Assembly (NCBI GenBank): GCA_018061755.1
Contig: JAGOTP010000005.1
Location: 1 to 57,961 of the forward strand
Direction of reading: 5' to 3'
DNA from: Patescibacteria group bacterium
Lineage (GTDB): Bacteria; Patescibacteriota; Patescibacteriia; 2-12-FULL-60-25
DNA length: 57,961 nt
Part shown: piece after piece, positions 22,838 to 30,730 of the stretch
Layout of the letters: each line of letters begins with the position of its first letter
How positions within the stretch are numbered: the first letter of the stretch is position 1
Translations under genes and position numbers: made by a program
The notes under the pieces: model-generated
The model's database searches: none
The model's input: only the letters and a program-made list of their open reading frames with translations
Told to the model about the DNA's origin: nothing

Positions 22838-24058
22838 TCACTCATAGCGTAAGGCTTCGATAGGATTGAGAGTCGCTGCTCGACGGGCAGGATAGAAGCC
22901 GAAGATTAAACCAATGGCAGCAGAAACGCCCACGGCCAAACCAACGGAACTCCAGGAGACAGCTGTTGGTAGCTGCATCACGGATCCGAGACCTTTGGAG
23001 ATGATATAACCTAAAAGGATGCCGATACCGCCGCCCATTAGGGTAAGGAGAATAGATTCTCCTAAGAATTGTCCCACGATTTCGCCCTTTTCAGCGCCAA
23101 TCGCTTGTCGTAGGCCGATCTCTCGTGTGCGCTCTGTAATCGTTGTAAGCATCATGTTCATGATGCCGATTCCACCAACCAAGAGGGAAATACTTGCAAT
23201 CGATGCGAGGAGAGCTGTGAATGTATCGGTAACGCTGGAAGCCGCGCTGACCAAATCAGATTGATTCAAGATGTTGAAGTCAGCTCGATCGATCGAGGGG
23301 AGCTTGTGGAGCGTGAGCAGTGCATTCGTCGCTTCGCTTTGGGCGAGTGACATCGAAGCCGTGTCTTTGGCTTGAACGCTGATGCTGCTGATGGAGTCGT
23401 TGCCGGTTAGAAACGCGCCCATCGTGTTTACCGGAATGAAAACCGTATCGTCCTGGTTCGAAAAGCCGGAGCCACCTTTGGCGGCTGTCACACCGATTAC
23501 CGTAAAGTCGATACCATTGATACGGATGCGTTCGCCGATCGGTTGAGTGTCTGCACCGAACAGGTCATCGCGAGTCGTTGGTCCTAAGACCGCGACTTTG
23601 GCGCGTGAAGTGACCTGTGTGTCACTAAAGAAAGATCCGGTTGCGAGCGCCACATTGCGAACGGTTAAATAGGCGGGGCTTGTACCCATGATTTGGGTAT
23701 TCGTGTTTTTGCCACGAGCGGTCACTTGATAGCGTCGTGACAATTCAGGAGCAACTGCTAGAACACCAGGCAGATTTTTTAAGGCAGCAGCGTCGGCTTG
23801 TGTCAGGGTTTGAGCGGATCCACGACCAGAGCTGACAGAGGCACCAACGCCTCGTTGTGCGCCTGGCATGATAAGAAGTAGGTTCGAGCCGATCGATTGA
23901 ATGTTTGCTTCGATCTGTGATTTTGCGCCTTGGCCGATCGACAACATGGCGATGACGGAGGCGATTCCGATCACAATGCCAAGCATGGTTAACCCAGAGC
24001 GTACCTTATTTGAAGAGACGCCAAGATAAATTTCTTCCAACTGGTCGAGAAGTTTCAT
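22838..24058 (-). CDS. MacB-type ABC transporter permease
   Basis: A 406-residue permease with MacB layout: helix 1 (about 20-42, GLTMLGIVIGIASVIAMLSI), a large periplasmic-type domain (45-275), then three C-terminal helices around 282-310, 330-355 and 368-395. The conserved ERTREIGLRQAIGAEKGEI stretch between helices 2 and 3 and the final PARRAATLNPIEALRYE end are textbook MacB/FtsX-superfamily features. It overlaps the ATPase gene by four bases. Without an outer membrane in CPR cells the exporter probably delivers to the cell surface; the substrate is unknown. Confidence 0.92.
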   Translation of the reverse strand: MKLLDQLEEIYLGVSSNKVRSGLTMLGIVIGIASVIAMLSIGQGAKSQIEANIQSIGSNLLLIMPGAQRGVGASVSSGRGSAQTLTQADAAALKNLPGVLAVAPELSRRYQVTARGKNTNTQIMGTSPAYLTVRNVALATGSFFSDTQVTSRAKVAVLGPTTRDDLFGADTQPIGERIRINGIDFTVIGVTAAKGGSGFSNQDDTVFIPVNTMGAFLTGNDSISSISVQAKDTASMSLAQSEATNALLTLHKLPSIDRADFNILNQSDLVSAASSVTDTFTALLASIASISLLVGGIGIMNMMLTTITERTREIGLRQAIGAEKGEIVGQFLGESILLTLMGGGIGILLGYIISKGLGSVMQLPTAVSWSSVGLAVGVSAAIGLIFGFYPARRAATLNPIEALRYE

Positions 24059-24762
24059 AGTTTCGTGCCTTGTGTGCTGATTTTAGTATTCTTTGTATCT
24101 TCTACCAGTTCACCATCGCGAATGACTAAAATTCGTTCTGCATGCTCAGCGACCGACCGTTCATGTGTGATCAGAATGATTGTTCGGCCTTGGCGATGGA
24201 GCTCTTGAAAGGTTGCAAGAACCAAATCGCCCGTTTTTGAATCGAGGTTACCCGTTGGTTCATCGGCTAAGATGATAGCTGGATCATTTACGAGTGCACG
24301 GGCGATCGCGACGCGTTGCATTTGTCCTCCCGATAGCTGGTTCGATAAGTTCAGATGTTTGTCGTCGGCTAACCCAGCCGCGATCAGGGCTTGCTTGGCT
24401 CGAGCCTCTCGTTCGCTGCGTTCGACGTTCGCGTAGATTAGAGGAAGTTCAACATTTCGTAGAGCGGTCGTGCGTGGCAATAAGTGAAACGCTTGAAAGA
24501 CGAAGCCGATTTTGGTTTTTCGAATACGCGCTAGCTCATCTGCGGCGAGTGAAGAGACGTCTTCGCTGTCGAGGAGATAAGCGCCACTGGTCGGCGTATC
24601 AAGCGCGCCAATAATATGCATCAGAGTCGATTTGCCTGAACCAGATGGACCCATAATGGCCACGAATTCGCCTTTCTGAATAGAAAACGAGACGCCTTTT
24701 AAGATACGGGTTGTCTCTTTTCCGGTCGTGTATTCTTTTATAATCTGACGTGCCTCAATCAT
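24055..24762 (-). CDS. MacB/LolD-type ABC transporter ATPase
   Basis: A 235-residue ATPase with Walker [13 protein letters not shown] (about 38-49), signature [15 protein letters not shown], Walker [13 protein letters not shown] and switch His [10 protein letters not shown]. The Q-loop region [20 protein letters not shown] is specific to the LolD/MacB group. It begins 5 bases downstream of the MacA-like adaptor stop and overlaps the permease gene start by four bases, so adaptor, ATPase and permease are made together. Confidence 0.93.
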   Translation of the reverse strand: MIEARQIIKEYTTGKETTRILKGVSFSIQKGEFVAIMGPSGSGKSTLMHIIGALDTPTSGAYLLDSEDVSSLAADELARIRKTKIGFVFQAFHLLPRTTALRNVELPLIYANVERSEREARAKQALIAAGLADDKHLNLSNQLSGGQMQRVAIARALVNDPAIILADEPTGNLDSKTGDLVLATFQELHRQGRTIILITHERSVAEHAERILVIRDGELVEDTKNTKISTQGTKL

Positions 24763-24767
24763 ACAAG

Positions 24768-26777
24768 TTAACGTCCTACGGGTCGTACGCCTCCACCGAA
24801 CGCAGCATTACCTCCAGCAGCGCCACCTAGACCTTGTATGCGTAGACCACCGAGCGCTCCCTGCGCTCCCGTGGCCGTTCCAGTGCGAGCAGTGGCTGTT
24901 TGAGCACTAGGTTCAATCGTTCGAATGACGATCAGTTGATTCTCTTGAAGACCAGAAGTGACCTCCGTGTATTGTTCATTCGCCAAACCAATTTCGACCG
25001 TTTGTCGTTCTGGTGCTGAGCTTGAGACGATGCCTTGAGTGTTTCCAACATCAGCAGGACTGGCGTTTCGTAGAAGCTGTACCATCGAACCATTGCTGAG
25101 CGCGGCATTTGGTACGGCTAACACGTCAGATCGAATATCTGTGATAATCGAGGCAGAGACGCTCATGCCAGGTTTGATACGATCATCTTGTGTGACAAAG
25201 AGAATCTTCACACTGTAGTTCACAACGCCTTGCGTGACCGTACCGATCGAATCGACTTCGCTTACATTGCCGGCAATCGTGAGGTCGGGGAGTGCGTCAA
25301 ATGTCAGCGTTGCTTTCTGGCCTAATTTTACTTTTGAGACATCAACTTCGTTCAAGGTGATTTGGGCGATTTTGGCGTGTGTCAAAATCGTAGCGAGTAC
25401 GGTTGATTGGGAAGCGGAGTCTTTTTCTTTTACTGGTAGCTTAGCGATGATTCCGTCGAAAGGCGCGCGGATCGTGTAGTTTGCTAATGTTTCTTGAGCA
25501 TCTCGCAGCTTATTCTGAGCATCGGCCACGGAGGCGCGGCGTTGTGAGATGGTGTTTTGTGAACTCAAGAGATCGAGCGGATCCGTGCCACGTTTAAGTT
25601 TAGCAAGAGATGCTTTCGCCTCTGTCACACGTTCTTCGGCGGAAGCGATCTCACGAACCGTTGGCCCTTGTTTGAGCTTATCAAGTGACAAGCGCGCTTT
25701 GTCCAAGGCTCGAACAGCCGCACTGAAAGCGCTACGAGCGCTTTCAAGTGATTGGGTTAAAGAAGTGAGTGATGTGAGTTTATTCGTGATATTGGCATGA
25801 TCACTTTGCGCCGTATTTTTGAGGCTATTCAAACTACTTTCGCTTAAGGCAACCGAAGACACGGTGTTCTGAAGTGCATCATAGACGCCTTGGGTTAAAG
25901 GTCCCATCTGCTGCAAGACGCCTTGGGTTTTGCGAATTGCTTCCTCAATCTTCTCGATTGGTGCGTTGCTAGCTTGTAAATTTTCGGTCAGCGTCTTCAA
26001 CTCACGCACGGGAATGCGCGCTTGTTCATACAGGCGTTTCGTCTGATCGAGTTTGCTCGAGTCTTGAGCCGATAAGAATCGTTCGTAACTATCATTCGTA
26101 CTCGCACGATCAATGCCTAAGACATCATCAGCGCTGTACAGGGTCTGAGTAATCGTTTGTGAAATCGTTTTGAGGGTCGGCACCGCGTCATCGTAGGCAT
26201 CACGAATAATTTGAGGTGTAACTCGATCTGACGACAGTTCGGTGTTCTCTAGTTGTGCTTCCACTTCGGCTTCAGCTTGTCTTAGATCAAGCGGATCAGC
26301 GGGTTCGCGTAATTCATCGAGCGTACGTTCGGCTTGTCGAAGACTGTTCTCGGCTTGAATGAGTGAAACAGAATCAACTGGCTGCTGTAATTTCTTGAGC
26401 GATAGTTCAGCCGAGGCTAAGGAAATTTGAGCATCGCTCACTCCACGCGCGGCATCGCGAATCGTTTTCTGCGCTTCCTTTGGATCGAGTTGCATCAATA
26501 TCTGACTACTCGAAACAGACTGTCCAGCTGTTACCAAAATTTTGGTAATCTCAGCCGAGATGACCGGTTTGATGTCGACTTGGTTTTGTCCGGAAACTTG
26601 TCCGCTCCCAGTAATCGAAGTGATAATGGTCTGTTTGCCGACACTTGCCAGAACGTAGCGGGTTGGTTCCTGAGGTGTCCGAGTCTTTGCCCAAATTCCA
26701 CCTGCTCCAAGTAAAATAACTGCAGCGGCGATTAACAACGATTTTCGTTTGAGGAGTTTTTTTCGCAGATCTGACAT
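24768..26777 (-). CDS. MacA/HlyD-like membrane-fusion adaptor, extended
   Basis: Adaptor of the tripartite exporter. A membrane helix (about 12-30), then a barrel-sandwich half with SVSSSQILMQLDPKEAQKTI, a very long helical hairpin (about 95-435, with several predicted coiled-coil segments), the second half-lipoyl strand YTIRAPFDGIIAKL and beta-barrel domain GVVNYSVKILF with IKPGMSVSASI. The 669 residues greatly exceed E. coli MacA (371), mostly because of extra hairpin length. It ends in a Gly/Ala-rich tail GGAAGGNAAFGGG similar to the linker of the DUF5666 protein downstream. Confidence 0.87.
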   Translation of the reverse strand: MSDLRKKLLKRKSLLIAAAVILLGAGGIWAKTRTPQEPTRYVLASVGKQTIITSITGSGQVSGQNQVDIKPVISAEITKILVTAGQSVSSSQILMQLDPKEAQKTIRDAARGVSDAQISLASAELSLKKLQQPVDSVSLIQAENSLRQAERTLDELREPADPLDLRQAEAEVEAQLENTELSSDRVTPQIIRDAYDDAVPTLKTISQTITQTLYSADDVLGIDRASTNDSYERFLSAQDSSKLDQTKRLYEQARIPVRELKTLTENLQASNAPIEKIEEAIRKTQGVLQQMGPLTQGVYDALQNTVSSVALSESSLNSLKNTAQSDHANITNKLTSLTSLTQSLESARSAFSAAVRALDKARLSLDKLKQGPTVREIASAEERVTEAKASLAKLKRGTDPLDLLSSQNTISQRRASVADAQNKLRDAQETLANYTIRAPFDGIIAKLPVKEKDSASQSTVLATILTHAKIAQITLNEVDVSKVKLGQKATLTFDALPDLTIAGNVSEVDSIGTVTQGVVNYSVKILFVTQDDRIKPGMSVSASIITDIRSDVLAVPNAALSNGSMVQLLRNASPADVGNTQGIVSSSAPERQTVEIGLANEQYTEVTSGLQENQLIVIRTIEPSAQTATARTGTATGAQGALGGLRIQGLGGAAGGNAAFGGGVRPVGR

Positions 26778-26794
26778 AGCGAGAAGTTCAGAGA

Positions 26795-27250
26795 TTAACG
26801 ACGAGCTGGGAAAAGGCGAATCAAATGCGCTTGAATTTGACCTTGTTCATTTGGTGCGCCGAAGACGCCAACTTCTGTATTTGTCTGAATATCAGTCGAA
26901 GATGCGCCACGGTTGTCTAACCGGATGGCGGTTGATGTCGTAACCAGGACCGACTGCTCGAAGCGATCACGTCCTTGAATAACGAACGTTGTTCCAGAAG
27001 CAGAGAGCACTCGTCCAAAGACGCCGTTTGGGAGCGGCATGGCTCGCATGGGCATCATCATATCCGGCTTGCCTCGTGGACCGCGAGGCATTTCGCGCCC
27101 TTCAGGACGATGATTATTCCAGTTGCAAAAATGACCTGAACGATGTTGTCCCACTTTGGCGCCTAACAAAAAAGCCAAGCACAGAAGAATCAAGAGAAGG
27201 AGCGTGGCGAGTAAGGCTTGAACCCATTTGGCGGTGATGAGCGGTTGCAT
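26795..27250 (-). CDS. membrane-anchored DUF5666-like protein
   Basis: A 151-residue protein with one strong helix (about residues 11-34, ALLATLLLLILLCLAFLLG), a His/Met/Pro/Arg-rich stretch (35-75, RPEGREMPRGPRGKPDMMM) and a small beta domain from GVFGRVLSASGTTFVIQGRD to HLIRLF. The beta domain resembles the one of the gene at 22284-22784. The Met/His-rich part might bind metal, an inference only. It starts 17 bases before the adaptor gene, on the same strand. The start at 27250 is the first ATG. Confidence 0.68.
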   Translation of the reverse strand: MQPLITAKWVQALLATLLLLILLCLAFLLGAKVGQHRSGHFCNWNNHRPEGREMPRGPRGKPDMMMPMRAMPLPNGVFGRVLSASGTTFVIQGRDRFEQSVLVTTSTAIRLDNRGASSTDIQTNTEVGVFGAPNEQGQIQAHLIRLFPARR

Positions 27251-27302
27251 AGATTGCAATGAAATCGAAGAGATAGATTGAAAAGAATGAGAGTGAATCG
27301 AC

Positions 27303-27728
27303 TTAGAGCATCAGGCGCGGTGTGAGATGAGCACGCACTTCGCGCAAACGGAGAAAGAAGCCAATGGTGCAAGTCAGGAAAAGGCCGAGTACCAAACTCA
27401 AAATGACAGCTTCAAATGGAATAGATTCGACGATGCCAAAGAAACTTTCTCTAAAATTGACCAAGACGATATCTGGATCCGAGATAGCTAGACGCACGAA
27501 TGAAAAGAAGGAAGAGGTTTGCAGTTCTTCTCGCAGTTGTGACCAAGACAGAGTCAAATAGCCGATAAGACTCAAAGAAACTGTCAAAGCGGCCAAAAAC
27601 TCAATCCAAATTTGACGCATGGCTGACCGTTCGATGGTGAGCAGAATCTTGTTTTGGAGATGGGCTGGTGGATGGGGGAGGGAGAGACGCTCTTTTAAAA
27701 ACGCATGTTCGTTCATAGGACTGTGCAT
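27303..27728 (-). CDS. membrane protein between sigma factor and exporter, candidate anti-sigma
   Basis: A 141-residue protein: soluble N-terminus (1-38, with HAFLKERLSLPHPPAHLQ), helix about 40-60, a loop of about 35 residues and a second helix about 100-125. Its place directly after the ECF sigma gene (32-base gap) is where anti-sigma factors sit, and a short cytosolic helical part plus membrane helices suits that job, but the zinc motif HxxxCxxC of ZAS anti-sigma factors is missing. An alternative start is the ATG at 27716. Confidence 0.55.
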   Translation of the reverse strand: MHSPMNEHAFLKERLSLPHPPAHLQNKILLTIERSAMRQIWIEFLAALTVSLSLIGYLTLSWSQLREELQTSSFFSFVRLAISDPDIVLVNFRESFFGIVESIPFEAVILSLVLGLFLTCTIGFFLRLREVRAHLTPRLML

Positions 27729-27760
27729 AGTACGAGGAAAAACGATGGTTTGGTGCAGTT

Positions 27761-28333
27761 TTAGGCAGAAGGTCGGCGGAGAATCGTCCGTAATGTCAAA
27801 AGAGCTCGTCGATAACGGCTTTTTACGGTATTCAGCGGTTCTTGCACGGTTTCGGAAATCTCCTGAAAAGTCATGTCTTCGCCTTCATGTAGAAGTACAA
27901 CGGTTCGACTTTTCGTAGGTAATTCTTGCAGGGCTGCGTCCAAGAGTTTGGCGCTATCTTCTTGTTCTATAAGTTCACTCGCGAGTGGTCGATCGTCTTC
28001 GATCCGTTCTTGAAAAGGTTCATCCAGTTCCGACTGATCGTCGAGAGCAGAAAAGGGGATGGCTTTCTTTTTCTTCAAGTAATCGAAGGCTGTATTACGC
28101 GCGATTGTGAAGATCCAGGTTTTGAAGGAACGTTCAGTCTGAAAAGAGGAAAGCTTGCGCCAGGCTTTGAGGCAGCTTTCTTGGACGATATCTTCAGCTT
28201 GAGCTGCGTCACCTGTTACGCGCAAAATAAAACGATATAACGGACCAATGTAACGGGACAATAGCTCGTTCAAGGCCTGTGTATTTCCTGCCAAATGCTC
28301 TCGTACTAGGTCGTTGTCACTCGGTGGAGCCAT
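27761..28333 (-). CDS. ECF-family RNA polymerase sigma factor
   Basis: About 190 residues with region 2 (LVREHLAGNTQALNELLSRY, then RVTGDAAQAEDIVQESCLK and FKTWIFTIARNTAFDYLKK, the -10-recognition part) and region 4 (LQELPTKSRTVVLLHEGEDM, then FQEISETVQEPLNTVKSRYR). An acidic linker DEPFQERIEDDRP joins them. The start at 28333 is chosen because it matches the usual sigma length and removes an unrelated extension that would overlap the SPFH gene. It heads the exporter operon and probably controls it or responds to envelope stress. Confidence 0.92.
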   Translation of the reverse strand: MAPPSDNDLVREHLAGNTQALNELLSRYIGPLYRFILRVTGDAAQAEDIVQESCLKAWRKLSSFQTERSFKTWIFTIARNTAFDYLKKKKAIPFSALDDQSELDEPFQERIEDDRPLASELIEQEDSAKLLDAALQELPTKSRTVVLLHEGEDMTFQEISETVQEPLNTVKSRYRRALLTLRTILRRPSA

Positions 28334-28374
28334 GCGACCGTTGTAGCACACTCGACCGAAGACCCGTATATCCC

Positions 28375-29181
28375 TTACTTGCTCCCAGCGACGTTGATGA
28401 AGGGCAATGATGAACCAGGAACCATTGTGGTTGGAAGTTGTCCATTCCATTTGCGAACAGCCTCAACCTGTACTTCAAGCGCTTTCAAAGCCACGTATTT
28501 ATCGTTGTTGGCGGCTTCTGACTGAAGTTTGATGGCGGTAGCTTCGGCTTGGGCCTGAGCGACACGCTGTTCGGCTTGAATTTTTGCGGTCTTCAATTCG
28601 TTTTCAGCCCGTTTCGCATCCTGCTCTGCGACCTGCTTGCGTTCAATGGCTGCTTCAAAAGCCGGTGAGAAAGATTCATTCACCATCGAGAATTGACTGA
28701 CGATGATATGACTTGGTGCAACGGAAGCACGAACAGTCTCCTCGATTTCATTTTGGACAAGTGCGCGTTGATTCAAAATTTCTTCTGCGGTGTATTTGGC
28801 GATCGTTTGTTTGATGGCCGCCTCAAGTGAAGGTTGGATAACTTTTTCTTCGAAGGCCGGGCCAATCTCTTGGTAGATTTTTCCGACTTGAGCTGGGTCG
28901 AGTTGGTAGAGCATGGCGCTCTCGATGTTCACGACCTGTAGGTCTTTGGAATAGGCTTCTGAAGATTCGATCGTGTATTTGTTGCTACGCACATCCATCT
29001 TAACGACGCTTTCCGCAATCGGAACGACCAAATGGAGGCCTGGTTCAAAGACGCGGCCTTCGAAAGCGCCCCAGCGCAGGACGACCCCTCGTTCACCGGC
29101 ATCGATGGTGGTAAACGGATTAATGATAAGGAGAACGATAAGTGCAGCTACGATCAGGACGGCGATAAGGATTTTTTTCAT
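28375..29181 (-). CDS. SPFH/prohibitin-like membrane protein (HflC-type)
   Basis: A 268-residue protein with an N-terminal membrane helix (about 4-22), an SPFH domain starting TTIDAGERGVVLRWGAFEGR and reaching about residue 190, and a long C-terminal coiled coil with repeated AEQDAKRAENELKTAKIQ and QAEATAIKLQSEAANNDK. Such proteins assemble into rings at membranes and scaffold or restrain proteases such as FtsH. No NfeD partner is adjacent. It lies 41 bases upstream of the sigma-factor start on the same strand. Confidence 0.88.
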   Translation of the reverse strand: MKKILIAVLIVAALIVLLIINPFTTIDAGERGVVLRWGAFEGRVFEPGLHLVVPIAESVVKMDVRSNKYTIESSEAYSKDLQVVNIESAMLYQLDPAQVGKIYQEIGPAFEEKVIQPSLEAAIKQTIAKYTAEEILNQRALVQNEIEETVRASVAPSHIIVSQFSMVNESFSPAFEAAIERKQVAEQDAKRAENELKTAKIQAEQRVAQAQAEATAIKLQSEAANNDKYVALKALEVQVEAVRKWNGQLPTTMVPGSSLPFINVAGSK

Positions 29182-29284
29182 AAAGTACCTTTAGTTTGCC
29201 TGGTGGGTAGGGGTCTTGGGAAGGGGAGCCGCCTAATTGACGAGCGACTGGTTCGACCGTATGATAGCGCCACAATTCAGCTCT

Positions 29285-29358
29285 TCGGAGATCGTCTAAT
29301 GGTAGGACAGCGGCCTTTGAAGCCGTGAATCTTGGTTCGATCCCAAGTCTCCGAGCCA
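29285..29358 (+). tRNA. tRNA-Gln (TTG)
   Basis: Acceptor TCGGAGA with TCTCCGA, D-arm GTC...GAC, anticodon stem GCGGC/GCCGT with loop CTTTGAA (anticodon TTG), T-arm CTTGG-TTCGATC-CCAAG, discriminator G and an encoded CCA. Confidence 0.93.
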
Positions 29359-29361
29359 AGC

Positions 29362-29390
29362 AAAAACCTCGCATAAAACGCGAGGTTTTT
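29362..29390 (+). terminator. intrinsic terminator of tRNA-Gln
   Basis: AAAAACCTCGC and GCGAGGTTTTT form an 11-bp stem with a 7-base loop, directly behind the tRNA, with the T-run as the 3' arm. Confidence 0.85.
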
Positions 29391-29509
29391 GTTATGCTTT
29401 AGGTTAAAGAGTAACCGAAGAAGAGTTGAAAATTCTGAAATCCACAGGTACTTAGGTTCATCTAGGGCAAGATTAGTATACTTATATTACATATTCCTTT
29501 TCACCCCCT

Positions 29510-30538
29510 ATGACCAAAACGCGTCTGCTTGTGTCCGCGCTGCTTGTTGCCGGTGTGCTCTTTTCTTCTCAGTCAAACATGGCCGCGGCTGCCGCCAGTG
29601 AGGGAGAAGAATCGATTTTAGCTTTTTTACGCGATACGGTCGTGGTTCGGTTGACCCAGCTCAGCGAATCTTTACGGGGATTCCGAGGGGAAACGCAGGG
29701 ACGGTTTGATGGGATGGACGCTAAATTGGATAGAATTTATGCGGCCTGTAATCGAACCCCCGCACCCTCACGTCGTGTAACTGCGGCTCAAGTGAATACC
29801 TGTATCAACAGCTGTTTTACAGCCACTGCCATTGAGACGGAAGGAGGAGGGGCGGTTGATGGCAATCGTTTCGTTGCATGTGTATCCCGCTGTCCGTCCA
29901 ATACTTCCAGGAATCAAGAATGCGCCCAACGCTATGCCCGAGCGACCGAGGCGCTCTATCTTGGAGTTCCCATCAGTTTTGAAACTTATTCTCACACCGC
30001 TGCCGGATTTGCCCGTGTCTGTCTGCGTGATCGAGAAGCTCGCTATGCGGATATGTGTCGTTTGTATGCCGATACGCTCCTCTCGGGGTTGAGCTCCTGT
30101 TTGCTTGATCAACAGGCTCAGACCTGTCAGCAAGATTGCGATGGAAATTTCCGAAATATTGAAGGGCACACAATTTGTCTCTTGCGTTGCAATAACCGCA
30201 CGCGTTCTACCGAAATCTATAATGGATTACAGGAGAGCGGTTTCCTTGATGACGCAGGTCAATTGAGCGTCGGAACGCTGAACACGACGGATCTTGGAGC
30301 GGCTCTTAATCCGACCGAATTGCAAAATCTACGCGCCCAACCGACCGAGCCAATTATCACGAATAACCCGGTTCCTCAGCCGACGCCAGAAACCTACTCC
30401 GCTTGTGTCTATCGTTGTGATGCGGAACGGAGCAGCTGTCTCGTCCAGCTCCCAACACAGCCTCAGAACTGTCAAACGACCTATGACACCTGTTATTCAG
30501 CCTGTAGTGCGCGTCGGGTGAATGGATCAGCCCAATAG
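29510..30538 (+). CDS. secreted Cys-rich protein with CxxxC motifs
   Basis: A 342-residue protein with a signal peptide (residues 1-29, MTKTRLLVSALLVAGVLFSS; cleavage near AAA-ASE), a helical segment and then many paired Cys. Motifs of CxxxC type are CINSC, CVSRC, CLLRC, CVYRC and CYSAC, with further pairs such as CQQDC. Such spacing fits helical hairpins joined by disulfides. A Pro-rich linker (about 275-300, PIITNNPVPQPTPE) splits a large N-terminal from a small C-terminal Cys domain. No family is recognised. It is a one-gene unit with a TAGTATACTTATATTACAT promoter region upstream and the terminator at 30566-30598. Confidence 0.75.
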   Translation: MTKTRLLVSALLVAGVLFSSQSNMAAAAASEGEESILAFLRDTVVVRLTQLSESLRGFRGETQGRFDGMDAKLDRIYAACNRTPAPSRRVTAAQVNTCINSCFTATAIETEGGGAVDGNRFVACVSRCPSNTSRNQECAQRYARATEALYLGVPISFETYSHTAAGFARVCLRDREARYADMCRLYADTLLSGLSSCLLDQQAQTCQQDCDGNFRNIEGHTICLLRCNNRTRSTEIYNGLQESGFLDDAGQLSVGTLNTTDLGAALNPTELQNLRAQPTEPIITNNPVPQPTPETYSACVYRCDAERSSCLVQLPTQPQNCQTTYDTCYSACSARRVNGSAQ

Positions 30539-30565
30539 AGAAGAGCAAGATTAGCCCCGTGCAAA

Positions 30566-30598
30566 AAGAGCCCAAGGTTTTTAGCCTTGGGCTCTTTA
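30566..30598 (+). terminator. intrinsic terminator after the Cys-rich gene
   Basis: AAAGAGCCCAAGG (30566-30578) pairs perfectly with CCTTGGGCTCTTT (30586-30598), loop of 7. The 132 bases to the next start hold no other feature that I can support. Confidence 0.85.
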
Positions 30599-30730
30599 AA
30601 CACTCAGCCAGTTTTTTGAGCCTTCCCAAAAGTTTGTATGACCTGGTCTCGAGTTACGCATTGCTATCCCCACTCTCAGAGACTAAACTGACAGCTAGCG
30701 AACATAAATTCATTTTTTCGCTTACACTCT

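Noticed and set aside
28333-28450. 39-residue N-terminal extension of the ECF sigma factor
   Set aside because: It would overlap the SPFH gene and is not part of any sigma domain; the ATG at 28333 matches the usual length.
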